Shown in pieces: positions 26,114-35,900 of a stretch of 64,000 nucleotides of DNA (within the stretch, counting starts at the first letter, position 1; every line of letters starts with the position of its first letter). Position numbers and translations under genes: made by a program. The notes below the pieces were generated by a model, which did no database searches, had not been told where the DNA came from, and saw only the letters and a list, made by a program, of their open reading frames with translations. Source of the stretch: Pelecanus crispus (lineage: Eukaryota; Chordata; Aves; Pelecaniformes; Pelecanidae); assembly GCF_030463565.1 (NCBI RefSeq), contig NC_134653.1, positions 27,527,150 through 27,591,149 of the forward strand, given 5' to 3'.

Positions 26114-26926
26114 TTAAAGATCTGCCAGCTTTGTTCCATTCCCCTGTCCCTGAGGGCTGTTTCCCAGGGGTCTTTCTAACTCCTTGAAGAGCTGGAAGTT
26201 TGCTTTTCTAAAATTTAGGGTCCTGACTATACTCCTTGCTTTTCCCATATTCCTCAGGAGTGTGAACTCCACCAATGCGTGATCACTGCAGCCCAGGCTG
26301 CCTTCAGTCTTGATGTCACTGATGAGCTCGCTTGCATTGGTGACCATCAGGTCCAGTATTGCATCTCCTCGGGTAGGGTTGTCTATTACTTGGCTTAGGA
26401 AGTTATCCTCAGTGCATTCCAGGAATCTCCTGGATTGCCTACAGCTCACTGTGTTGTTTTTCCAGCAAATGTTGGGGTGGTTGAAGTCCTCCAGTACGAT
26501 GAGAGTCTGCAAGCGTGAAGCCTCCTGGAGCTGGAGGATGAAGGCTTCGTCAGTAGGCTCCCCCTGATCAGGTGGCCTGTAGTAGACATCAACCACAAGG
26601 TTCCCTTTGTTGCCTCTGTCTCTGATTCTTACCCATCAGCTTTTGACCTGCTCGTGGCTATTCTTCACGGGCAGCTCTTCACACTGTATTGATTTCTTTA
26701 TGTAGAAGGCAACGCCTCCGCCCCTCTTTCCTCGCCTGTCCCTTCTGAACAGCCTGTAGTCATCAATAGTCACATTCCAGTCATGGGATACGTCCCACCA
26801 TGTTTCAGTTGTGGCAATCAGGTCATAACTTTCTAGCAGCACAGTAGCTTCCAGCGCCTCCTGTTTGTTCCCCATGCTGTGTGCATTTGTGTAGTGGCAT
26901 TTCATCTGGGCTGTTGGCCATGCCAC
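26114..26926 (-). pseudogene. CR1 ORF2 endonuclease domain remnant
   Basis: Two frame segments (26636-26926 and 26114-26596) show the apurinic-like endonuclease: NAHSMGNKQEAL, LIATTETWW, GGGVAFYI, VDVYYRPP, DFNHPNICW and GCSDHALVEF. A stop after EQVKS and a frame break separate them. The usual Gly before DFNHP is Glu in this copy, another sign of decay. Confidence 0.85.
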
Positions 26927-27154
26927 CTTCTTAGTCTCTTGTTTCCCTTGGGGTGCTTCATGGAGGTTTCCTTGTTGGCTCCTACTACCTCAGGAGCCCC
27001 CAGCTCATCTCTGCAAGACTTTGACTGTGCTGCAGTGTCCCCAGCACGCCTCTGGGCAACAGGATGAGAGCTTATAGTAGCACCTTGTCCCTCTAACCAT
27101 TGTGTACCATCCGACAGCTTGTCACAGGCAAGCCTGCTATGTTCCCCCTCACAT

Positions 27155-28303
27155 CTAGTTTAAAGCCCTGTCAATGAGCCCCACAAGCTCCTGAGCAAAG
27201 ACCCTCTTTCCCCTTTGAGAAAGGTGGCTCCCTTTTGATGCCAGCAAGCCTGGTGCTGTGTAGGCCATCCCATTGTCAAAAAACCCAAAGTTGTGACGGT
27301 GGCACCAGCCACAGAGCCATGTGTTGAGAGATTGGGTCTGCCTGTTCCTTCCAATGTCACCACTCACAACTGGAAGGAGGGAGGAAAAAATAACCTGTGC
27401 CCCAGATTCCCTCACTAACCGTCCCAAGGCCCTGAAGTCTCTTTTAATCATCCTTGGGCTATGCACTGCAACTTCATCACCACCCACATGGAAGAGCAGT
27501 AGTGGGTAGTAGTCTGAGGGCCATACCAGGCTGGGAAGTCTCCTGGTGATACCTCTTACCCGGACTCCAGGAAGGCAGCAGACTTCCCTATGAGGAGGGT
27601 CCACCCGGCGTATTGGACCCTCTGTTCCCCTCGGGAGGGAGTCTCCTACAACTATGACCCTTCTTTTCTTCCTTGTGGAGGTGGTAGTAATATGGGGGGC
27701 GGGGGGAGGGGGTTAGGTCTTTGTGGTCTTGGCGGCTCCTCTGGTGTAGATGGATAGATGCCCACATCATCCACTGACTGGTCCTCCACATCTAGAGCCT
27801 CATACCTATTGTGCAGAGGCACCTGGGGAGTTGTGGTGGGCAAGGAAAAGGTTCGCTTGCCATCCCGATTGTGGGTTTGTTTCCACTTGCTGCTTCCCTT
27901 TAAGACCCTGCCTACATCCTGGTGGGGGGAGGATACTGGATCCCTTTGGTCACAGGTTTTCCTCTGGTGGCTGTCCTTCTTCAGGTTTCTGGGAGGTCAG
28001 AGCGTGGTTCCACCAGTCTATCTCCTGCTCAGACTCCCTGATGCTCCGTAGCCTGTCTGCTTCCTCTCTTAGCTCTGCCACCAGGCCGAGTAGATAGTCC
28101 ACCTGCTCACACTGTACACAGCTGTTCCCTCTACTGCCATGCGTTTCCAGTGCAAGGTGGCGGCACTCCCTGCAGCCGGAGACCTGGACCGCTGTGTGTT
28201 TCCCTGGGAGCTCAGTCTGGGTTGATACATCCTTTCTGGCTACTGCAGAGGATACAGCCTTCCGCCGGGTGGATACCGTGGCCATGCCTAGGCTCCCTCT
28301 CAC
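27155..28303 (-). pseudogene. CR1 ORF1 remnant (zinc-knuckle-like, coiled coil, esterase)
   Basis: The frame starting near 28303 has the Cys-rich segment CRECRHLAL and CVQCEQVDYLL, then a helix LVAELREEADRLRSIRESEQ and EIDWW, typical of CR1 ORF1. After a break, 27155-27604 carries the SGNH-esterase-like part, with LLLFHVGGDEVA and IFSSLLPV and a C-terminus FAQELVGLIDRALN before TAG. The middle is interrupted by frameshifts. CR1 ORF1 is thought to act with RNA in the retrotransposition particle. Confidence 0.85.
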
Positions 28304-28500
28304 CAGCTGAACTGACTGAACCTACTTCGTGAGCTAGGAGGAGGACTTCGCCCTACCCACACGCCCCACCTGCGCCAACTGCGCCAACATCCTTCTGACG
28401 CGCCACGCCCTTCTGACGCGCCACACCCCGTTTGCCCATCCTGTTCACCGCGCTCCTGGTTCTCACGCTCCCTGGGGGCTGTTTTTGTACGTGAGGGGGT

Positions 28501-31270
28501 CTGGCCGCTGTCACTTTGATACAAGGTTGTGTATGGAACAGCAGCAGCTGCTATTTGTTGGAAACAACCTGGACCTTTGAACTTAGGACTAGCTGAGGTC
28601 TTTCTTGGCGAAGTGGAATCTGAGAAATAAACAAATAGAATTATTGCACAGCAAAACAAGCTTATTGAAATCTTACAGTCACTATAGTTGGTCCGAACTG
28701 CAACAGGAAAAGCTTGTGCTCTGAAACTGAAGGGTAACTGTTTTCTGGGAAATGACTGTTGGACAAACGCACTTTCTGAAACAAGTTTGAGTAACTGCTA
28801 CTGGGCTGCTTCTAACAGTTTGTGGTGCAGAAGTCTTAGTTATGTTTCTGAATTTCTTCTAGCTGGTCAGAAAACTCCCCTATTATTTATAACCTATGTT
28901 ACAAAACTTCCCTTCTGGAAAGCTCAGATTTTGCCACGGCTAAAGACACTTCTGTGAAAACTATTCTTAGAAATGCATTTGAATTCTTAATTCTCTGCAG
29001 AAATGGATTTGTTTGTTTGTTTGTTTTAGCAGTATCACTACAGAGGACTGATTTGCTAAAACTAAACTGGGCTAAGGCTTGCACTTACATCCTACATTTT
29101 TTGAAAAAACCCTATGGATACTTCTGCGTGCTGTAATTATCTACATCTCAGTTGGACATCTCTGTACATAGGGCATGTACTTCTGTCACCTGCTTTGATA
29201 CCACATTCTACTACTCACACTACGTTGAGGCTGTCTGCACATCATTAGGCAAATGTCAGTCAGTGGTTCATACTGTAAAACCTCCTGATTGTACACTGCA
29301 GGCCATTCAGCTTGTCTGAACGTCTCAGCTACAAGAAAAGACTTCTTCCTGCTCATGTCCCCACCCCTTTGAATGCAACCACCTCCCTCCTCTGCTTCTG
29401 AGCAGAGACATGTCTTGGCGTAAGCTGTCTGACACAATGCAGCATGTGGAGAATGGGACATGTTGCCACGACCGATTCCAGCTGATTTGAAAAGGAGCTG
29501 TAGTATTAAAAGGCAATCCAGATCATGAACTGGGGAGGTTCACCTCTGTTCTTTTGTCTAACATTACCAGAATTTTCTTTTGGCAACTGTCCAGCCTCTG
29601 GAATGGCTACAGTGAAGTGTCAAAACCAAGCTGTGAGAGACAAGTGGCATATGCAGTCTTCTGCACAGTGCTTCAGTTTCTCCAGTGGCTTATTGAGTCT
29701 CCAGCATGAACAACTGTTACTGCTGGAAACACCTATGTGAAAGTCCGCTCTCAAACAACTGCTTGTGTGTTAGGCTAGGCAACAGTTTAAGAGGAGAAAT
29801 TCCCAGACAGGTTAAAAAACACTTTATTAAAAATATAATTTAAACACTTCATTACAAAATAGAGCAGCCTCTGTACAGTGGCATTTTAAAAGTCCATGTA
29901 AGTTGTCTAAGTACAAAAATAATGCTCTCCTGTTGGCATAAGTATGAATGGGGAGACCAAACTGGGAGGCTCTTGACACAAGCAAATTCCAGCAGCGGTG
30001 AGGAGGTGGCAGGGCTAGAGCAGAGGTGCTAAGTGAGGTACAGTCCCTCAGCTTCACCAGATGTTTTGCTAGTGAGGACTACAGGACTGGAAGTCTCTGC
30101 TGCAGTGAGAGATCTGCACTCTCGTTCCTTTCTGTCTTGCAAATTAAAGCTGTGGTGGATTTTAAAACTGCTTAATTGGCTCAGTTTCAATGTTAGTAGC
30201 GAAGTACTTAAATTGCAGTGAGTGCTGGACTGCAGATAATATTCCCATGTCTTCATGGTGGGAAGAAGCTGTGATACTACTGCACTGGAAAGGTGATAAG
30301 CTGGATTACTGTGTGCTTTACTATAAGGGATGTCAGCAGTGAAGGTAATTGGAGGCTTGGTTACTTGGTGACTTGTTTTTTCTACTAGCAAAACATGATG
30401 GAGTGTGGCCCAGGGCACTGCTGAAGGCTGCCCTGAAGCATAATAGGGAAGCGAGAACTGCTCTCCCTGCCTCCAGCCATTGCCATTCTCGGTTGCTTTC
30501 TGTAAACTCTAAGCTCAGTTGGGCTAGCTAGAAATAACTACAGATTTTGCTAAAGCCAGCATCCGGTCTAGTTAGTCCGTCTGGTCCTGAAATGTGAGCT
30601 GCAGATGGTGTCTGGTGCCCATAGTGCTTCCCCTGTGACAGCTCTGCAGTTGGGCTGTTATTTCTGACACTAGAACCGATGCACCCAGGAACTGGTAGCT
30701 GAGGTAAGGCAGTTATTGAAAGTAGAAAACTTCAGCAAATTATGCAGATTGAATATGACTACCAAAAACCCCAATGTAACTCCTTCCAAATGAATATAAA
30801 TACTGCCCCTCCTCCCCCCTGCCCCCCTCCCCCCCAAAAAAAAAATTTTAGGCCTATTCCTTTCTCTATTCACATTCAGCAGTAGTGTAATACTGTCTAA
30901 CAGTGTGCTGTGGCACTTCTATGGCTTGAGTAAGCAGCTCTAATGTGGAAACCAGTAGCCCTTCCTGAACTAGGGGATTTAACATAAATTCCGCTTGGAG
31001 GAGGAAGTGGCGGGGGAAGGGGGAGGGGTGGGGGCAGCGCACGGATCTGGCTCTATACATAAGTAACTTGTCTTCCAGATGCATGATTAAGTGCTTGCGG
31101 TTATGATGTGGTAACTTAGGAATACTTCTTCATTAAGCTCTTGATACAGCTGTGGTCATACTATAGTCCTTAGTGTACAGTTTCTGAAGGAAAACACATG
31201 TCTGGCTCTGGTCAGCTTCACTCAAACCATCATTAAAATGCAAGTGAAGGCTGAGATTTCAGTAAGTCAA
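28501..31270. other. intergenic region between CR1 and GGT5 3' end
   Basis: No known gene is recognised. It holds a (TTTG)n run at 29008-29027, a C-rich run at 30805-30835 followed by A10, a - strand AATAAA at 29823-29828, and an open frame at 30029-30418 on the - strand, listed separately. Confidence 0.6.
29823..30418 (-). other. unassigned - strand ORF with downstream AATAAA
   Basis: A frame of about 129 codons ends with TAG at 30029-30031 on the - strand, followed about 200 bases later by an AATAAA at 29823-29828. Its codons give an ordinary mixed protein with no low complexity. I recognise no family. It ends TSGEAEGLYLT, which faintly resembles a GGT tail, but the true GGT5 last exon is elsewhere. 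It may be a noncoding RNA end or a chance frame. Confidence 0.15.
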
Positions 31271-31274
31271 TGGC

Positions 31275-31280
31275 TTTATT
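31275..31280 (-). terminator. possible distal poly(A) signal of GGT5
   Basis: A perfect AATAAA on the - strand lies about 1.5 kb after the GGT5 stop. It may end a long GGT5 3'UTR or serve another transcript. Confidence 0.3.
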
Positions 31281-31460
31281 GGGCAGACTTCATGGGTAAG
31301 AATGTAGACTTAAAACCTATCTGGCCTTGTTTGCAAGGGGTGCCTGGATGGCCTCATTAGGTTTGTTTTTTTAATAGCATGTGTTAAAATGCTTGTTATA
31401 GTGTTTACAGAGGCATGTTATTTTTTTGTGTACCACGGGCTGCGTGTGAGGTAAGAACTA

Positions 31461-31650
31461 ACACGTGAAGGGGAGGACTCTGCTAGCGCCTTGCTCTGGT
31501 TTGGCTTCACTTTCAGTGAAGTGTTTGATTCTCTTGGCCATTTTGAGCAGGGCAAGGTTATGGAGTAACTGCAAATGGCCTTTTGCGTCCAGATGCATGA
31601 GTTCAGGTCTCTCCTCCAGAAGTTTTCTCTCTGTGATAGTTCTTAAGTAG
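31461..31650 (-). other. unassigned coding-like stretch, - strand
   Basis: On the - strand one frame reads about 62 codons from just after a TAG near 31651 to a TAG at about 31461. It has a helix-forming, charged composition (KLLEERPELMHLDAKGHL, then LLKMAKRIKHF). An AATAAA follows at 31275-31280. I do not recognise it. If GGT5 transcripts run to that AATAAA, this stretch would lie within the GGT5 3'UTR. It could also be an alternative last exon or chance. Confidence 0.15.
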
Positions 31651-32194
31651 TCCTACAATTTCCTCCTTGTGATCTTAAGGGAAGACTAGAGACCAGCTGT
31701 GGTAAACGGGGAGTTGGAGCATGTCCTTAGGCTATGGGAGAAACGTATTCTGCTACCGTCCCATAGTGCTGCATCACTTCTCAGCAGTCCTGGTGTTTGC
31801 CTGGCCAGGCTGAGCTCATGGTTACAAGTCTTCTGATCATGTATCCCTTTGCATTTTGACTAAAGTCATAAAGCTTCCAAAAACAACAGCTCTTGCCCTG
31901 CAATCCTCACCTGCCTTCCCAAACGACTTATCTTCTGCAGGCATTGAGGAGGGATAACTGGCACAGACTGGGACTCCTCTCGCCACAGGGAGAAGTGCCC
32001 CCAGGGAGCAAAGCTGAAGGCCTGTCCACCCCAGAAGCAGGGAATTCACATCACCCCATGGGAGGCTTATTCTCAAAGTCACCAGTGTGCTGGGTTGAAG
32101 GAAGCTTCGGCACAGTTACTCTGAGCTTGTGGGGTCCTTTGCATCCCCAAGGCAGAGAGTAGTAGGGTAGCAGACTTGTGCTGTGATGCACTGA

Positions 32195-32200
32195 TTTAAT
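32195..32200 (-). terminator. GGT5: possible proximal poly(A) signal of GGT5 (ATTAAA)
   Basis: ATTAAA on the - strand lies about 615 bases after the GGT5 stop, similar to the 3'UTR length inferred for GGT1. Confidence 0.35.
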
Positions 32201-32813
32201 CTGCCACCTTGGGGAAAAGTAGGGTTTCTTTGGATGGGAAAACCAAGATGGGGAGTGTGGAGTTTTTCTCTCTTCCCTTTCAAACCCACCCTCTAAGCCT
32301 GGATGCTTAAGATTTTTAAATCCTGACCCTATGGACGCTTATTGTAATCCTCATAACCAAAATAGTTACTTATTTCACATTGCTGAGCCTCAGTAATAAT
32401 AAGCTTATTGTGGCAACAGCCTGAAAGAAACCAATTCTACTCTTAACTGAGACTCTCCAGCAGGAATGGAAGATACAGCTGGGTCATTTCACAGTGTTCC
32501 CAGTGGGTTTTGGACCAATTTTCCTTTCCCACTTTGTATTCTCTTATTCTGAATAGCTGATGTGGTCAAGAAATACGTTTTTCTGTATATCACGTAAGTA
32601 ATGGAGGGTGTAGCTCTAAACAAGGCTGGCTGACCTGTCCTTGTATTGCCTGAGGGTGACTTGCAGTCTGCTGGAATTAGGTGCAGTCACAAGTTTTGTC
32701 CATAGTCTAGCAGGCATCCTGATGGGAACAGGCAATATTGGCATGTCCAAGCCAAAACATGCTCTGAATCTAGTTATCTCCTGTGGTTCTGTGAGTTGTG
32801 ATGGCATTTCATG

Positions 32814-32957
32814 CTAATATCCAGCTGACTTCCCCAGCTTCCTTTTATCAGAGTAAGCAGAGATGCATTTTCCTTCCTTGGAAATTCCCTGCACAACATT
32901 CATTGCAGTTTTGTTAACTTCTTTATGTCCTCTTCCCAGCAGGCCATGCCTAACCTC
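32814..32957 (-). CDS. GGT5: GGT5 coding exon 12 and stop
   Basis: The acceptor taccccctacag precedes [34 protein letters not shown] and the C-terminus KLGKSAGY with TAG at 32814-32816. No ATG-started open frame exposes this short exon. It was found by the family motif NVVQ and the AGY end. It is 144 bases, as in GGT1. Confidence 0.95.
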   Translation of the reverse strand, partial: EVRHGLLGRGHKEVNKTAMNVVQGISKEGKCISAYSDKRKLGKSAGY

Positions 32958-35900
32958 CTGTAGGGGGTAGAGAAGAGGAAATGGAGTGAATGGGGCAGGG
33001 GTCTGAGGTCTTAGCAGTGCCAGGTGTGAAAATGAAGGATGTGTTATGTGGGGTCAGGTTGAGAAAGTGAGATTTAAGCAAGAAGGAGGTTAGCTAGAAG
33101 CAAAATACAGATTATTCAGGAGAGGTACAGAAGCAATCTCCTTCTCACCAAAAGGAGAAGACAAGATCCGAGTGAGGCCACTCACCTGACTGAAATGTTC
33201 CTCAAACACGATATTGTCACCTTCAGTATGCATGATGGGAGCTGAAATGGCATGTTCCAAGTCGTAGCCAAACCAGAGCTTGTTTATAATTGCCTGCAAT
33301 GAAACAAATCCCACACCAACTGACTGGAGATATCAAATAAGAACCTGGGTCACATGCTGCCATCCTCTGCACTGGTCTTAATTCAGACCAGCTCTTTCAA
33401 AAAAGAATTGAGAGAGGAATTGCCACAGAAATGCAAGAGGCAAGAAGGTGAGGAGAGACTGAGTCTGCAGCAGGCCCTCTTCACTGCTGCCTTCCACATA
33501 GCAGTACTAGCAGCAGAAAAGTAATTCCTTTTGTTCAGAACAGTGCGTGCTCCCCTTGCTCGGTGGAAGGCATTACTGTGCGGTACCTGTTCACTCACCA
33601 TAGCAGTAGCACTGATAATCCAGGGCCCGCCTGCTCCTCCGATCACCAGCGTGTCTCCTGTCTTGGAGATGAGAATGGAAGGCACCATCGCTGAGGGAGG
33701 CTTCTCTCCTAGAGCAAAGAGTATTATTCCTCCCATGTGGCTGTTAAGGGGGTTGGAGGGACACACAAGTTTATCTACCTCACCCTTCTTTCATTCCCCA
33801 TGGAAAACCAAGCTGCTGCTCATTCCTAAAGCTCAAGTCTTCCAGAAAACTAGCTGCTTTGTGCTGAGACCCCATCTCACAAGAAACTGGGCCTTTATGG
33901 CACAGGCTAAATAGGAAGCATCTCTTGGTGTAGGGCATCGTACAAGCATTCAGGACTTGCTGCAGCTCATTCAACCCAGCCGAGGAACCATTGGCAGCAA
34001 CCCTGCTATTGCAGTACTGATGTCCTCTCTCACAGCAGACCCAAGGGAGATTGCATCAGGGATAACTTATTGCACAAAACAATGTCACTGCATCAACACT
34101 GCTGTGTCACAGAACTCAGTGTAAGCGTTACTGATTTGATTGTGCATGCAACTATATACTTTTTCATAGATGAGCCTAAAAAGTCAGCAAGCTTGTCTTA
34201 GCAATACTTTCTTTACTTCTTCCCTTCCCTCCCCATCCATCAATGATCAGCTTCAGCTTGGGGTTTTTTTTTTTTAAATCTCTGATTTTCCTGGCCAGAA
34301 ACCAAAACTCCCATGTTTGCATGCAAGGGCATATGTGAGTATACAAGACACACTACCGGGCTTTATCCTCTGTTAGTCTGAAACAAACTTGCTCTCATCC
34401 AGACCTAGGAAAGGAAAGAGTACCTGCAGTTTACAGATAGTCCCTTCCCAGTTGTACATGGCCTGCATACTCATCTCCTGGCCTTGTGTTTTATTTTGAG
34501 GGTGAGAACGCTCACCTGGTTTAATGCTTCTGTTTGTTATGCAGAAATCAGCGAGTTCGTTATTTAAAATGATCCCAGTTTGGTTAGAATACACAAAGGA
34601 GCCAAACCTGCAGGGGGGAAAGAAGTAGCTTTTCAGTGACCAGTGCTCTCCCGTTGTGGATGACAGTAACTGAACACAGCACCTTGTGGGTTACCTCTGT
34701 CTCCTCTCAGCCTGCAACTGCCCCAGCTAGGGTGTCCAAAAGTTGTGCTTCGGTGCTGGAGCCAGAGATAAGCTCCCTGTTAATAGTGGAAGTGGGGATT
34801 TGCCCAACTCACAGAAACACAGCAGAGCTCAGCAAGTTGTTACATCTTTGTGATGTTCCTTTGGGCTGATGCTCAAAGACCTTTGCTGTCACATGAAAAA
34901 GGCATTCACGAGTAAGAGACTGCCTAAATCTGTGAAGCCCAAGGGTTTTGCATTTCTGGTAAACAGCCCTTGCAGGTACCCTGTGAACCTGATACATGGC
35001 CTATATGACTCAATTACCAACGCCTTGGCTACTCACGGGTAGTTGATGGTGCTGGTGGCGGACACGGCACTGCCATCTGCAGCGAGCACAGAGATGTGGC
35101 TTGTGCCCTTACTTTTGTATCTGTGGTTGTAGGTGGAGTCCAACAAGTTGTAATGGTTGAGTGGATGGTCACCACGGTCATCTATTCGGCTTCTGGCAAG
35201 CGCAGCAATCTTGTCAGACAGCACGGTCCCCACAGTCACCTGCAATCACAGCAAGGACACTGAACTTGTGCCATCAAAGCACAGACATGTCTTTCTTTAG
35301 GCACAAGGAAGCCTGGGGGATTCAGCCCCAATAGTCAGAGCTTGGGGACCTGCATTGGCAGCATTCAGCCCCAGCCTTAATCTCCAGGCCACTCACATCA
35401 CAGAAAATGAAATAAGCTCAGTACTGGGGCACTTCAGCATTGGCATGAGCATGTGCACACATCCTTTCTCAGGCAAGTGAGTGCCAGCCTACAGCTGACA
35501 AAGTAAATGGCCTAATCTTGCCTCTGCCTTGGCCAACTGAGCAGCGTTGCTCTTGAACTAGCAGTTCTAAGTATTTTCTTTCCTTCTGTGGATGCCAAGG
35601 AGGAGGGTGTCAGAGCATCACTTGGTCCTGTAGCAGTATACTGTTCACTGGGTAAAAAACTGACTGGATGGCCAAGCCCAGAGAGTTGTGGTGAACGGAG
35701 TTAAATCTAGTTGGCAACTGGTCACAAGCGGTGTTCCTCAGCGCTCAGTTTTGGGCCCAGTCTTGTTTAATATCTTTATCAATGATCTGGATGAGGGGAT
35801 TGAGTGTGCCTTCAGTAAGTTTGCAGATGACACCAAATTGGGTGGGAGTGGCAATTTGTTCGAGGGTAGGATGGCCCTTCAGAGGGATCTGGACAGGCTG

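Larger units (their letters stand above)
24085..28500 (-). mobile_element. nearly full-length CR1 LINE, inactivated
   Basis: The element reads from about 28.5 kb down to 24.09 kb. In order it has a GC-rich 5' region with a tandem unit (gcgccacgccc, about 28398-28430), ORF1, ORF2 with endonuclease and reverse transcriptase, and the typical 3' end with GATGATC-like sequence and the closing GTTCTATGAA. The 5' border is approximate. About 4.4 kb is close to a complete CR1, whereas most CR1 copies are 5'-truncated to a few hundred bases. Frames are broken by stops and shifts, so it is not mobile now. It lies between the 3' ends of GGT1 and GGT5. Confidence 0.9.

Noticed and set aside
24085-28500. 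Active LINE or host reverse-transcriptase gene
   Set aside because: Stops and frame shifts interrupt ORF1, the endonuclease and the reverse transcriptase, so it is a dead CR1 copy.
30029-30075. C-terminus TSGEAEGLYLT as the last GGT5 exon
   Set aside because: It lacks the conserved VVQ block and AGY end. A full exon with NVVQG, SDKRK and SAGY, correct phase and 144 bases is at 32814-32957.
33090-33185. Continuation of the GGT5 exon 11 frame to a stop
   Set aside because: The residues after FSQ do not match the family and a strong gtgagt donor lies exactly at the homologous junction.
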